The notes beneath the pieces were generated by a model, which was not told where the DNA came from, did no database searches, and saw only the letters and a program-made list of their open reading frames with translations. Shown one piece after another: positions 1 to 12,064 of a DNA stretch of 64,000 nucleotides. The DNA comes from Synanceia verrucosa (taxonomy: Eukaryota; Chordata; Actinopteri; Perciformes; Synanceiidae): assembly GCA_029721515.1 (NCBI GenBank), contig CM056551.1, positions 24,848,437-24,912,436 of the forward strand. Direction: 5' to 3'. Every line of letters begins with the position of its first letter. Positions within the stretch are counted from its first letter, which is position 1. A program made the translations under genes and the position numbers.

Positions 1-3000
1 GGCTGAACATTTTGGAAAAACATTGTAAAAAAAAAAGTCATCTTTATGCATGTCAAAAATTGTGAAAAAAGTCATAGAACAGTATGTCGAAAAAAGTCAA
101 AAAAATGAAAAATTTTAAAAAGTCACCAAAAGTCATCAAAAGGCCTTATAATAACAAACTGGCAAATTTTATGGCTGAATAATCTGGAAAAACATTGTAA
201 AAAAAAGTCATCTTTTGGCATGTTGAAAATTGTGAAAAAAGTCATAGTATAGTATGTCGAAAAAAATCAAAAAATGAACATTTTTCAAAAGTCACAAAAA
301 CTCATCAAAAGGCCTATTATATCAAACTGACTAATTTTATGGCTAAATGTTTTGGAAAAACATTATAAAAAAGTCATCTTTTGGCATGTTGAAAATTGTG
401 AAAAAAGTCATAGTATAGTATGTCGAAAAAAATCAAAAATTATAAAATGTCACAAAAAGTCATCAAAAGGCCTGATTATGACAAATTGGCAAATTTCATG
501 GCTCAATATTTTGGTAAAGCACTAAAAAAGTCATCTTTATGCATATTGACAATTGTGAAAAAAAGTCATAGTATAGTATGTTGAAAAAAGTCAAAAATTA
601 AAAATTTTCTAAAGTCACAAAAACTCATCAAAAGGCCTGATTGTAACAAATTGGCAAATTTCATGGCTGAATATTTTGGAAAAACATTGTAAAAAAAAAG
701 TCAACTTTTCGCAAGTTGAAAATTGTGAAAAAAGTCATAGTATAGTATGTCGAAAAAAGTCAAAAAATTCAAAATTTTCAAAAGTCACCGAAAGTCATCA
801 AAAGGCCTTATAATAACAAACTGGCAAATTTTATGGCTGAATAATTTGGAAAAACATTGTAAAAAAAAAAGTCATCTTTTGGCATGTTGAAAATTGTGAA
901 AAAAGTCATAGTATAGCATGTCGAAAAAAGTCAAAAAATGAAAAATTATAAAAAGTCACAAAAACTCATCAAAAGGCCTTATAATAAAAAATTGGCCACT
1001 TACATAGCTGAATATTTTGGAAAAAAATTGTAAAAAAAATCATCTTTTGGCATATTGAAAATTGTGAAAAAAAGTCATAGTATAGTATGTTGAAAAAAGT
1101 AAAAAAAATGAAAAATTTTAAAAAGTCACAAAAACTCATCAAAAGGCCTTACAATAACAAATTGGCCAATTTTATGGATGAATATTTTGTAAAAACATTG
1201 TAAAAAAAGTCATCTTTTGGCATGTTGAAAATTGTGGAAAAAAGTCATAGTATAGTATTTTGAAAAAAATCAAAAAATGAAAAATTTTCAAAAGTCACAA
1301 AAACTCATCAAAAGGCCTTATAATAACAAATTGGGCACTTACATGGCTGAAAATTTTGGAAAAACATTTTAAAAAAAATCATCTTTATGCTTGTCGAAAA
1401 TTGTGAAAAAAGTCATAGTATGGTATGTCGAAAAAAGTAAAAAAATTAAAAATTATAAAAAGTCACAAAAACTCATCAAAAGGCCTTGTAATAACAAATT
1501 GGCCACTTACATGGCTGAATAATTTGGAAAAACATTGTAAAAAAAAATCATCTTTTCGCATTGTGAAATTGTGAAAAAAAATGTCATAGAAAAAAGTCAA
1601 AAAATGAACATTTTTCAAAAGTCACAAAAACTCATCAAAAGGGCTATTATATCAAACTGACTAATTTTATGGCTAAATGTATTGGAAAAACATTATAAAA
1701 AAGTCATCTTTTGGCATGTTGAAAATTGTGAAAAAAATCATAGTATAGTATGTCGAAAAAAGTCAAAAATTAAAAATTTTCAAAAGTCACAAAAACTCAT
1801 CAAAAGGCCTTACAATAACAAATTGGCCAATTTTATGGATGAATATTTTGTAAAAACATTGTAAAAAAGTCATCTTTTGGCATGTTGAAAATTGTGGAAA
1901 AAAGTCGTAGTATAGTATGTCAAAAAAAGTCAAAAAATTCAACATTTTCAAAAGTCACCGAAAGTCATCAAAAGGCCTTATAATAACAAATTGGCCAATT
2001 TTATGGCTGAATATTTTGGAAAAACATTGTAAAAAAAAGTCATCTTTATGCATGTCAAAAATTGTGAAAAAAGTCAAAGAACAGTATGTCGAAAAAAGTA
2101 AAAAAAATGAAAAATTTTAAAAAGTCACCAAAAGTCATCAAAAGGCCTTATAATAACAAACTGGCAAATTTTATGGCTGAATCATTTCGAAAAACATTGT
2201 AAAAAAAAGTCATCTTTTGGCATGTTGAAAATTGTGAAAAAAGTCATAGTATAGTATGTCGAAAAAAATCAAAAAATGAAAATTTTTCAAAAGTCACAAA
2301 AACTCATCAAAAGGCCTATTATATCAAACTGACTAATTTTATGGCTAAATGTATTGGAAAAACATGATAAAAAAGTCATCTTTTGGCATGTTGAAAATTG
2401 TGAAAAAAGTCATAGTATAGCATGTTGAAAAAAATCAAAAAATTAAAAATTATAAAATGTCACAAAAAGTCATCAAAAGGCCTGAATATAACAAATTGGC
2501 AAAATTCATGGCTAAATATGAAAGTCATCAAAAGGCCTTAAAATAACAAATTGGCCAATTTCATGGCTGAATATTTCGGAAAAACATTGTAAAAAAAAGT
2601 CATCTTTTGGCATGTTGAAAAATGTGAAAAAAGTCATAGTATAGTATGTCGAAAAAAATCAAAAAATAAAAAATTATAAAATGTCACATAAAGTCATTAA
2701 AAGATCTGATTATAACAAATTGGCTAATTTTATGGCTGAATAATTTGGAAAAACATTGTAAAAAAAACTCATCTTTTGGCATGCTGAAAATTGTGAAAAA
2801 AGTCATAGTATAGTATCTCAAAAAAAGTCAAAAAATTCAAAATTTTCAAAAGTCACCGAAAGTCATCAAAAGGCCTGATCGTAACAAATTGGCAAATTTC
2901 ATGGCTGAATATTTTGGAAAAACATTGTAAAGAAGTCATCTTTATGCATGTTGAAAATTGTGAAAAAAGTCGTAGTATAATATGCCGAAAAAAGTCAAAA

Positions 3001-6000
3001 AATGAAAAATTTTCAAAAGTCACAAAAACTCATCAAAAGGCCTGATTGTAACAATTTGGCAAATTTCATGGCTGAATATTTTGGAAAAACATTGTAAAAA
3101 AAAAGTCATCTTTTCGCAAGTTGAAAATTGTGAAAAAAGTCATAGTGTAGTATCTCAAAAAAAGTCAAAAAATTCAAAATTTTCAAAAGTCACCGAAAGT
3201 CATCAAAAGGCCTTATAATAACAAATTGGCCACTTACATGGCTGAATATTTCGGAAAACACTGTAAAAAAAGAAATCATCTTTTAGCATTTTGAAATTGT
3301 GAGAAAAAGTCATAGTATAGTATGTCGAAAAAAGTCCAAAAAATGAAAATTTTTCAAAAGTCACAAAAACTCATCAAAAGGCCTTATAATAACAAACTGG
3401 CAAATTTTATGGCTGAATAATTTAGAAAAACATTGTAAAAAAGTCATCTTTTGGCATGTTGAATATTGTGAAAAAAGTCATAGTATAGTATGTCGAAAAA
3501 AGTCAAAAAATGAAAATTTTTCAAAAGTCACAAAAACTCATCAAAAGGGCTATTATATCAAACTGACTAATTTTATGGCTAAATGTATTGGAAAAACATT
3601 ATAAAAAAGTCATCTTTTGGCATGTTGAAAATTGTGGAAAAAAGTCATAGTCATAAAGTCATAGTCATATTTTGAAAAAAATCAAAAAATGAAAAATTTT
3701 CAAAAGTCACAAAAACTCATCAAAAGGCCTTATGATAACAAATTGGCCAATTTTATGGATGAATATTTTGTAAAAACATTATAAAAAAGTCATCTTTTGG
3801 CATGTTGAAAATTGTGGAAAAAAGTCGTAGTATAGTATGTCAAAAAAAGTAAAAAAATTCAACATTTTCAAAAGTCACCGAAAGTCATCAAAAGGCCTTA
3901 TAATAACAAATTGGCCAATTTTATGGCTGAATATTTTGGAAAAACATTCTAAAAAAAAAGTCATCTTTATGCATGTCAAAAATTGTGAAAAAAATTGTAG
4001 AACAGTATGTTGAAAAAAGTCAAAAAAATGAAAAATTTTAAAAAGTCACCAAAAGTCATCAAAAGGCCTTATAATAACAAACTGGCAAATTTTATGGCTG
4101 AATCATTTCGAAAAACATTGTAAAAAAAGTCATCTTTTGGCTTGTTGAAAATGGTGAAAAAAGTCAAAAAATGAAAATTTTTCAAAAGTCACAAAAACTC
4201 ATCAAAAGGCCTATTATATCAAACTGACTAATTTTATGGCTAAATGTATTGGAAAAACATTATAAAAAAGTCATCTTTTGGCATGTTGAAAATTGTGAAA
4301 AAAATCATAGTATAGTATGTCGAAAAAAGTCAAAAAATTAAAAATTTTCAAAAGTCACAAAAACTCATCAAAATGCCTTATAATAACAAATTGGCCACTT
4401 ACATGGCTGAATATTTTGGAAAAACATTGTAAAAAAGTCATCTTTTGGCATGTTGAAAATTGTGGAAAAAAGTCGTAGTATAGTATGTCAAAAAAAGTCA
4501 AAAAATTCAAAATTTTCAAAAGTCACCGAAAGTCATCAAAAGGCCTTATAATAACAAATTGGCCAATTTTATGGCTGAATATTTTGGAAAAACATTGTAA
4601 AAAAAAAGTCATCTTTATGCATGTCAAAAAATGTGAAAAAAGTCATAGAACAGTATGTCGAAAATGTCAAAAAAATGAAAAATTTTCAAAAGTCACCAAA
4701 AGTCATCAAAAGGCCTTATAATAACAAACTGGCAAATTTTATGGCTGAATAATTTGGAAAAACATTGTAAAAAAAAGTCATCTTTTGGCATGTTGAAAAT
4801 TGTGAAAAAAGTCATAGTATAGTATGTCGAAAAAAATCAAAAAATGAAAATTTTTCAAAAGTCACAAAAACTCATCAAAAGGCCTATTATATCAAACTGA
4901 CTAATTTTATGGCTAAATGTTGTGGAAAAACATTATAAAAAAGTCATCTTTTGGCATGTTGAAAATTGTGAAAAAAGTCATAGTATAGTATGTCGAAAAA
5001 AATCAAAAATTATAAAATGTCACAAAAAGTCATCAAAAGGCCTGATTATGACAAATTGGCAAATTTCATGGCTCAATATTTTGGTAAAGCACTAAAAAAG
5101 TCATCTTTATGCATATTGACAATTGTGAAAAAAAGTCATAGTATAGTATGTTGAAAAAAGTCAAAAAATGAAAAATTATAAAAAGTCACAAAAAGTCATG
5201 AAAAGACCTTATTATAACAAATTGGCATATTTCATGGCTAAATATTTTGGAAAAAAAAATTTAAAAAGTCATCTTTTGGCATGTTGATAATTGTGAAAAA
5301 AGTCATAGTATAGTATGTCGAAAAAAGTCAAAAAATTAAAAATTTTCAAAAGTCACAAAAACTCATCAAAAGCCTGATTGTAACAAATTGGCATATTTCA
5401 TGGCTGAATATTTCGGAAAAACACTGTAAAAAAGCCATGTTTTGGCATGTTGAAAATTGTGCAAAAGAGTCATAGTATAGTATGTTGAAGAAATTCAAAA
5501 AATGAAAATTTTTCGAAGTCACAAAAACTCATCAAAAGGCCTGATTGAAAGAAATTGGCAAATTTCATGGCTGAATATTTCGGAAAAACACTGTAAAAAA
5601 ATCGTCTTTTAGCATTTTGAAATTGTGAAAAAAGTCATAGTATAGTATGTTGAAAAAAGTAAAAAAAAAATGAAAAATTTTAAAAAGTCACAGAAAGTCA
5701 TCAAAAGGCGTTATAATAACAAACTGGCAAATTTTATGGCTGAATAATTTGGAAAAACATTGTAAAAAAAAGTCATGGCATGTTGGCATGCCATGACTTG
5801 GCATGTTGAAAAATGTGAAAAAAGTCATAGTATAGTATGTCGAAAAAAATCAAAAAATGAAAAATTATAAAATGTCACATAAAGTCATCAAAAGATCTGA
5901 TTATAACAAATTGGCTAATTTTATGGCTGAATAATTTGGAAAAACATTGTAAAAAAAACTCATCTTTTGGCATGCTGAAAATTGTGAAAAAAGTCATAGT

Positions 6001-6783
6001 ATAGCATGTCGAAAAAAGTCAATAAATTCAAAATTTTCAAAAGTCACCGAAAGTCATCAAAAGGCCTTATAATGACAAATTGGCCAATTTTATGGCTGAA
6101 TATTTTGGAAAAACATTGTAAAAAAAGTCATCCTTTGGCATGTTGAAAATTGTGGAAAAAAAGCCATACTATAATATGTCGAAAAAAGTCAAAACAAATA
6201 AATTTTAAAAAGTCACAGAAAGTCATCAAAAGGCCTGATTATAACAAATTGGCAAATTTCATGTCTAAATATTTTGAAAAAACATTGTAAAAAAAAAGTC
6301 ATCTTTATGCATGTTGAAAAATTGTGAAAAAAAAAGTCAAAAAATGAAAAATTTAAAAAGTCACAAAACCTCATCAAAAGGCTTTATTTTAGCAAACTGA
6401 TTAATTTTATGGCTGAATATTTTGGAAAAACAATGTAAAAAAAAGTCATCTTTTGGCATGTTGAAAATTGTGAAAAAAGTCACAGTACAGCATGTCGAAA
6501 AAAGTCAAAACATGAAACCTTTTAAAAAGTCACAAAGTCATCAAAAGGCCTTATTATAGCAAATTGACCAATTTCATGGCTAAATATTTTGGAAAACGTA
6601 AACAGGTAATCTTTTGGCATGTTGAAAATTATGAAAAAAGTCATCGTTCGTCAGAAATTGTCAAAAGAAAGGCCTTTTTATAGAATGTTGAATGATTTCT
6701 TGGCACCCTATATTGGAAAAAAACCCATCTTTTAGCATGTTGAAAATTGTCTAAAAAATTCTTAGTATAGAATGTCAGAAAAA
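1..6783. repeat. A/T-rich satellite array, ~150-170 bp monomer
   Basis: About 40 head-to-tail monomers. The landmark 'catcaaaaggcc' recurs near 140, 312, 470, 621, 806, 976, 1146, 1317 and onward to about 6548, with spacings mostly 150-172 bp. Each monomer carries in order the landmarks 'tggctgaatattttgg', 'aaacattgtaaaaa', 'gtcatcttttggcatg', 'gtcatagtatagtatg' and 'gtcacaaaaactcatc'. Length varies mainly in the poly-A runs. Blocks of neighbouring monomers recur far apart: 1-590 matches about 4572-5160, and about 1905-2200 matches 3825-4130. This shows higher-order or segmental duplication inside the array. The array runs off the left edge of the window. Short Met-starting reading frames in it are by-products of the repeat. 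Confidence 0.97.
5770..5799. repeat. 13-bp perfect inverted repeat inside a satellite monomer
   Basis: The arm aagtcatggcatg (5770-5782) is followed by a 4-nt loop and its exact reverse complement (5787-5799). Ordinary monomers lack the second arm at this place, so it looks like a local inversion or template-switch event confined to one monomer. Confidence 0.85.
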
Positions 6784-6784
6784 G

Positions 6785-6786
<2 letters not shown>

Positions 6787-6833
<47 letters not shown>

Positions 6834-6836
6834 TGT
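6787..6836. repeat. (TA)n microsatellite at the left edge of the island
   Basis: An uninterrupted AT dinucleotide run that shades into 'catatatgt'. It sits exactly where satellite sequence stops and the unrelated island begins. In minus-strand orientation it would be the 3' tail of the island. Confidence 0.95.
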
Positions 6837-6926
6837 AAAAAGCAATAAGTCATTGCGATATCTGTGCTTGGTCTAGGGTTGAGGTAGAAAAAAATAACCC
6901 AATGCTGTCTGGCATTTAAGTCACCG

Positions 6927-6932
6927 TTTATT
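6927..6932 (-). terminator. AATAAA polyadenylation signal of the island
   Basis: AATAAA on the minus strand, about 390 bp downstream of the stop of the 35-codon frame and about 95 bp before the (TA)n tail. It supports reading the island as a transcript-like or LTR-like unit on the minus strand. Confidence 0.4.
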
Positions 6933-7462
6933 GTTAAAATAGTACAATTACTCCAAAAACAACCAAAACAGGCACTGCAAAAAAAAAAAGGGGGAAGGCT
7001 GACGGTGGCGCTAAATACCAACAAAGAAACCAAAACCAGTTCTACTCTATTCACTAAAAATCACAGCAATAGCTGGAAAACTAAGTCAGATGGTTTTGAA
7101 AATAAAAGCTTCCATTTACTCTTCAACAAAAATACACAGGTGGACACAAACCCTCCTCCAAATCCAATCTAAACTGGAAAGCACCTTACCGATGAGTAAA
7201 AGGTGTTTAAACTGAACTAAAACTAAACTGTCCCAATCCCATAGACAACTCAGTGCCGCAAGTGTACCTCTCAAACAAAGTACACTTTTGCAAGTCTCGA
7301 GTGCAATCAGACAATTTCTAGATTAACAAATGTGCACAACTTTACAACAGTCAGTTCTAAGTGGACTGTTTAAGGGCAATCCCACTAACCCCGTGTCAAT
7401 CTCAAGGCCACTTTTTTCTTCTCCCGCCATCTTTCTCCTGCTGCCGGAGTGGTGGAGTATGG

Positions 7463-7470
7463 TGACGTCA
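7463..7470. promoter_or_regulatory. CRE-type palindrome TGACGTCA in a CpG-rich block
   Basis: A perfect cyclic-AMP response element palindrome followed by 'tcgcgggg', about 35 bp upstream of the minus-strand ATG at 7430. The ATG lies in 'aaagatggcggg', which also matches a YY1-type motif. The combination is promoter-like and contrasts sharply with the CpG-poor satellite around it. Binding is inferred from the motif only. Confidence 0.45.
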
Positions 7471-7611
7471 TCGCGGGGAGGCGGAGGAGGAGTTGGGCAC
7501 TGCAGAATCGGCATTCAGGGTGGCTGACCAATCCCAATGGCAGTGTAGGGCAGCTGCTGTGAAGTTATGCTCATAGGCACAGGAAACAATACTAATACCT
7601 GTAACAGTCAT

Positions 7612-9041
7612 CAAAAGGCTGTATGTTGATAATTTTCATCATACAATATGTTGAAAAATTATAATGACAAACTGGCCAATTTTATGGCTGAATATTTTGG
7701 AAAAAACATTGTAAGAAAAAAAAAATATCACCATTAGGCATGTTGAAAATTGTGAAAAAAGTTTGTTTGTTATTACAAAAATTGTCAAAAAATGTTGTTT
7801 TTTTTTTTTAAATGTCACAAAGAGTCATCAAAAATGTCTTTTTATAGAATGTTGAATGATTTCCTGGCACTACATGTTGGCAAAAAGTTGATTAAAAAAA
7901 AGTCATCTTTTGGCATGTTGACAATGTGAAAACGTCATAGTATAGTATGCTGAAAAAAGTCAAAAAATGAAAAATTTTAAAAAGTCAGTTTAAAATGTGA
8001 TATTATAACAAACTGGCCAATTTCATAGCTAAATATTTTGGAAAAACATTGTAAAAAGTAATCTTTTAGCTTGCTGAAAATTGTGAAAAAAGTTATAGTA
8101 TAGTATGTCGAAAACTCTTATAAAAATGCCTTTTTATAGAATGTTGAATGATTTTCTGGAACTACATGTTGGAAAAAAGTTGATAAAAAAGTCATCTTTT
8201 GGCATGTTTAAAATTGTCCATCAAGTCATAGTATAGTATGCCGAAAAAAGTGAAAAAAAAGAAAAATTATGAAAAGTCAAAAAGTCATCAAAAGGCCTTC
8301 AACATGTCCAAAAAAGCCATAGTGTAGTATGTTGAAAAAAGTCAAAAAATTAAAAATTTAAAAACCTACAAGAGGACATCAAAAGGCTGTATTACAGCAA
8401 ATTGACCAATTTCATAGTTAAATAGTTTGGAAAAACATAGTAAAAGTCGTCTTTTAGCATGTTGAAAAACGTGAAAAAGTCATAGTATAGTATGCTGAAA
8501 AATGTGAAAAAATGAAAAGTTAAAAAAAAAAATATCACAGAAAGTCATCAAACGGCCTTATTATAACAAATTGACCAATGTCATGGCTAAATAGTTTGGA
8601 AAAACGTAATAAACTAAGTCATCTTTTGGCATGCTGAAAATTGTGAAAAAAATCATTATATAATATGTCAAAAATTGTCAAAACATTTTGTAAATGTCAC
8701 AAAAAGTCATGAAAAAGCCTTCTTATAAAATGTTGAATGATATCTTGGCACTATATGTAGGAAAAAAGTTGTTAAAAAAGTCATCTTTTAGTGTGTTGAA
8801 AATTGTGAAAAAAAATCATAGTATACTGTTTTGAAAAAGTAAAAAATAAATAAAAATTATTAAAAGTCACAAAAAGTCATCAAAAGGTCAAATTATAGTA
8901 AATTGACCATGACTAAATATTCTGGTAAAAAAGTCATCTTTTGGCATGTTGAAAACTGCGAAAAAAAAAGTCAAATTTTAGTATGTCATAATTTGTCCCC
9001 AAAAAAAAAAAAAATATTTTTTTTTTAAATGTCACAAAGTC

Positions 9042-9043
<2 letters not shown>
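7612..9043. repeat. Diverged satellite with a second monomer type
   Basis: The same landmarks as the main array recur ('gtcatcttttggcatg', 'gtcatagtatagtatg', 'catcaaaaggcc') but with many substitutions and irregular spacing. A second segment type recurs near 6680, 7830, 8120 and 8710, with the landmark 'tagaatgttgaatgat' followed by 'ctggcactacatgttgg'. It is not found in the homogeneous part. This is the usual picture of an ageing array edge. Confidence 0.9.
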
Positions 9044-9089
<46 letters not shown>

Positions 9090-9093
9090 ATAG

Positions 9094-9160
<67 letters not shown>
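9044..9160. repeat. (AT)n microsatellite
   Basis: A dinucleotide run of about 117 bp, broken once by 'gatatagc'. It marks the right edge of the satellite domain. Reading frames across it are Tyr-Ile repeats with no coding value. Confidence 0.97.
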
Positions 9161-9161
<1 letters not shown>

Positions 9162-9323
9162 CTTCTTTAACAATTCCATATTCACCACTTTTTAAAGGTA
9201 CTTTTTGCATCAGTTTTCATAGAAAATAGATCCAAACCATGTACAACACAAAATACAGTTAATTATATTGGGTCATATATTGATATGATCTGATCATAAA
9301 TTCACAATGTGTATTAATGTACA

Positions 9324-9329
9324 TTTAAT
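9324..9329 (-). terminator. ATTAAA polyadenylation signal candidate
   Basis: ATTAAA on the minus strand, about 225 bp downstream of the stop codon of the terminal-exon candidate at 9554-9604. It counts only as weak support for that exon. Confidence 0.25.
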
Positions 9330-9553
9330 CAAGTCACAAAAGGACTCACAGATCAAAATGAAAAATAAATAGTCAAATCATTTCGATACATTCTGTGTAA
9401 TTCCTGTTTCCATTTGACACCATCTGCTATCAATACAAATGGTTAAAATGCTGAATAAATGTATTTTAAAAAAATGAATCAAGGCTTTGTGAGAATATTT
9501 TGCTTTAGTGTTTTTTTCCTTACTGTGTGAATTTGTCCTGCACTGGTCTCATC

Positions 9554-9604
9554 TCATTTCAGCTGAGCCTCCTTGTGGCTCTCCAGGTGCTCCTCCAGTA
9601 TTTT
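9554..9604 (-). CDS. Candidate terminal coding exon of an unidentified gene
   Basis: On the minus strand a long T-rich tract ending in 'attttccccag' gives a strong splice acceptor at 9606-9605. The following 51 nt read KILEEHLESHKEAQLK and then TGA. The segment is short, but its codons (CTG, GAG, CAC, AAG) and its charged, helical composition are typical of a real C-terminus. An ATTAAA lies about 225 bp downstream. I do not recognise the protein. The upstream exon could not be located with confidence: a donor at about 10012 and promoter-like sequence near 12.3-12.5 kb are the nearest partners. It may also be chance. Confidence 0.3.
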   Translation of the reverse strand, partial: KILEEHLESHKEAQLK

Positions 9605-9606
9605 CT

Positions 9607-10046
9607 GGGGAAAATAAAAAAAAAAAAAAATACAGACACACAATCTTTTGAATACATCATTTAATATGACTTTTGCAGTTAATGATTGTGTGCAGGTGCC
9701 AATGTTTTTCAGGTCCACCTGTTCTCATCCGGATGTCCTTGTGTCCATCCAGTCTACTGCTCCTCCAACATCTCACATCTTGTCTTTTCTCTGCAAACCA
9801 ACCAATGAGCTCTTTACACACAGACACAGAATGACATCTGATTGTCCATATCTATTACAGACATCCTATGCTTTTATGAATTTCCAAATATTTTTGGAAA
9901 TAAGTCCCAGAGTAGACTGTGTCTGCCCCCACCGTTTCATCAGGAACCAAACGTTTTACACTACTCAAAAGGTGAGGTGCTTGGTCCTCACTGGCTCTAG
10001 TTCAACTCACCTGGGGTGAAAGTGGCTCACTGCTCCCGCCCAGACT
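9607..10046. other. Unique sequence, no identified gene
   Basis: It would be intronic if the terminal-exon candidate at 9554-9604 is real. There is a 123-codon plus-strand frame (9648-10019) without recognisable domains. The opposite strand carries an unstarted ~50-codon frame across 9830-10000. A minus-strand GTGAGT donor motif sits at about 10006-10011. None of this is strong enough to call a gene. Confidence 0.4.
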
Positions 10047-10237
10047 TATACATATACATATATATATATACACACACACACACACGTATATATACATGTA
10101 TACGTATATGCATGTATATACATATACATGCATATATGTACATACATATATACATATATGCATGTATATGTATATACATGCATATACGTATACATACATA
10201 TACATATACGTATATATGGGTATATATACGCATCTAT

Positions 10238-10332
<95 letters not shown>

Positions 10333-10354
10333 TATACATATATACATGTATTTA

Positions 10355-10388
<34 letters not shown>

Positions 10389-10391
10389 TAT
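10047..10391. repeat. Compound (TA)n/(TACA)n microsatellite
   Basis: About 345 bp of TA, CA, TATG and TACA repeats with a pure (TA)n core of about 85 bp at 10238-10323. Five to six long frames cross it on both strands and all encode Tyr/Ile/Met/His repeats; none is a gene. Confidence 0.97.
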
Positions 10392-10535
10392 GGATTCTAA
10401 ATTTTGATGCTTTCATGTTGGAGCTCATTTTAACAATTTATGTATTGTTAGGTAGTTGTTATAATTAGTTTATTTATAATTTGTATTAAGAATCTGAATC
10501 GATAAAGCAGCTAGCCTATTCACTAATGTTGTCAA

Positions 10536-10676
10536 ATAAATGTAGTAAGAAATATTTCCCTCTGGGATGTAGTGGAGTATAAGTTACCTATAAAGTTACA
10601 TGAAATGTAAATATGTAAAGTACCTCAACTAGAGTATTTGGGTAGGCAAAATGTAAACAGTTACACTCCACCACTG
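10536..10676 (+). repeat. Fragment of a common teleost interspersed repeat
   Basis: The segment contains 'tgtagtggagtataag', 'aagttacatgaaatg', 'aaagtacctcaa' and ends 'ttacactccaccactg'. This order matches a short repeat I know to be widespread in fish genomes, which usually ends in TTACATTCCACCACTG. The copy is diverged. Family assignment is from memory, not from a search. Confidence 0.6.
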
Positions 10677-12064
10677 CTAGAGCACAACATTGTTTACAAG
10701 AGCACAAAGTTCTTCATAGATCCAGTCAAATCACTGTATCCACAATTCTTTAAGATTTGAAAGTAGCCCCTCCTATAAGCTCCACCCCCTCCCGGCAGTG
10801 CTGTGTCCAAAGCCACGCCCCTTCAAACTTGAACATCTGACAGTAGGACTCAGCAGGAAGAGGAGAGCTGATATAATATCATCACAGTTATAAAACATCC
10901 TATTCAAAACCAGACAGTGGTGACTATGGCTGTGCAATATGGTCATAATGTCATATCCTATAACCTCCTCAGTACAAGAAGCACCCATGACCGGCTTACA
11001 TCCACAGAGAAGCTGATGTTAGCGTTAGGCTAAAAGCCCAAACATACTCGGTGGAATGGAAACGGAGTGCGCAAAACTCAACGACCGCACGGACTCCTCT
11101 CCATACTGGTGTCACAAAAAACACTGCTCAACATCGACCCGCCTTAAATGTGACATTGAGCTCCGATTCACAGAAATTTCACAGGAAACTACTACGCAGC
11201 CGTGCGCTCAACCATGGAAGCTTTGAGCTTGTCATTGGCAGTACACTTAAGCCATTTAAACATCAAGTGGCTTTGTTATTTAATTTTTTTTTTTTTTTTT
11301 ACTTTTTTTATGTCATCAGTACACTGCTTTCACACACAATGTCATTATTATGCACTAAACAAAGAGCAACAATTTGTTTTTTGCCTCCGTAAATCAAGGC
11401 AGCCAATCAAGTTGTTAACGACTGGAGTTATTACAATATTTATGACAACACAGGGGCTCCATAATCTGAACCAAGTCTGAAAAAAATTACTCTTTTCAAA
11501 CTTGACAAAGGCAACAGACACTAAATTAACACTTAACTTCACAATAAAAGCCCTAAACATAAGCATTTCATATTTTCCTCAGTATTTATCATGTCCCTGG
11601 TGTGTAAATCCCCTTCAGCTCTATAATCTCTCTAGTCACGCATTCATTTTCAGTATTGTGGTAATGCTACCTTCCAGACAACTCAGAACTCGAAAATTAT
11701 CCGATTTCCGACTTGAATAAGAGCTACAGATATAACCAACGCTGGAGTTATTATTTGTAAACTCAAGAAGCAGTTGACGTGTATGGAGTTTAAATTGTAC
11801 ACGTTATCCTCCCATAAAGCCGTCCCGCATGTAAACGGTTGTACAAACATGTCGCCATGTTATTAGGTAAGGCAGCTGGTGACAATAAACAATCTCTGAA
11901 AGTTATCATCTTAGCAGTTATTCGGGAAAAGGCAAAGTCGTGGTTTTTCTTTACCTTTGGCGCTAGAAAGTCAAATGCAACCTCCTAGTTGCCTTGAACA
12001 ACCACAGGTCGCAATAATTTCCACAAACACAAAAACCCAAGAGAATTATAACACACTAGATACA
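10677..12064. other. Non-coding stretch with repeat-like patches
   Basis: No convincing coding exon was found. A patch near 11670-11716 ('cagaactcgaaaattatcc', 'gatttccgacttgaa') resembles a fish short inverted-repeat element rich in TCGGAA/TTCCGA. A poly-T run lies at 11281-11302. A minus-strand segment at about 11850-11960 is open and follows a possible acceptor ('gactttctag'), but it matches no protein I recognise. Confidence 0.4.

Larger units (their letters stand above)
6789..7606 (-). mobile_element. Unidentified ~820 bp island inserted in the satellite
   Basis: This stretch has none of the satellite landmarks, which resume at 7612. Both edges touch the pentanucleotide GTCAT (6784-6788 and 7607-7611). 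That could be a 5-bp target duplication, but the motif is frequent in the satellite. Read on the minus strand it has an mRNA- or LTR-like order: a CpG-bearing block with a CRE-type TGACGTCA (7463-7470), an ATG in a good context (7428-7430) opening a 35-codon frame (to 7323), an AATAAA at 6932-6927, and a tail of (TA)n. The right end in minus orientation begins TGTTACAG, as many LTRs do, but the other end lacks the matching CA. A solo LTR, a retrocopy or another retroposon are all possible. Confidence 0.5.

Noticed and set aside
1682..4721. Lys-rich reading frames starting MEKHYKK and MSKKVKK
   Set aside because: They are the satellite monomer read in one frame; the same frame recurs wherever the monomer variant recurs and stops at the variable poly-A runs.
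9648..10019. 123-codon plus-strand frame
   Set aside because: No domain, unusual composition rich in Cys, His and Ser, and its 3' end runs up to the microsatellite. Treated as chance unless transcripts show otherwise.
10002..10468. Six overlapping Tyr-Ile-rich frames of 64-150 codons
   Set aside because: Produced by the (TA)n/(TACA)n microsatellite on both strands; no complexity and no start or splice context.
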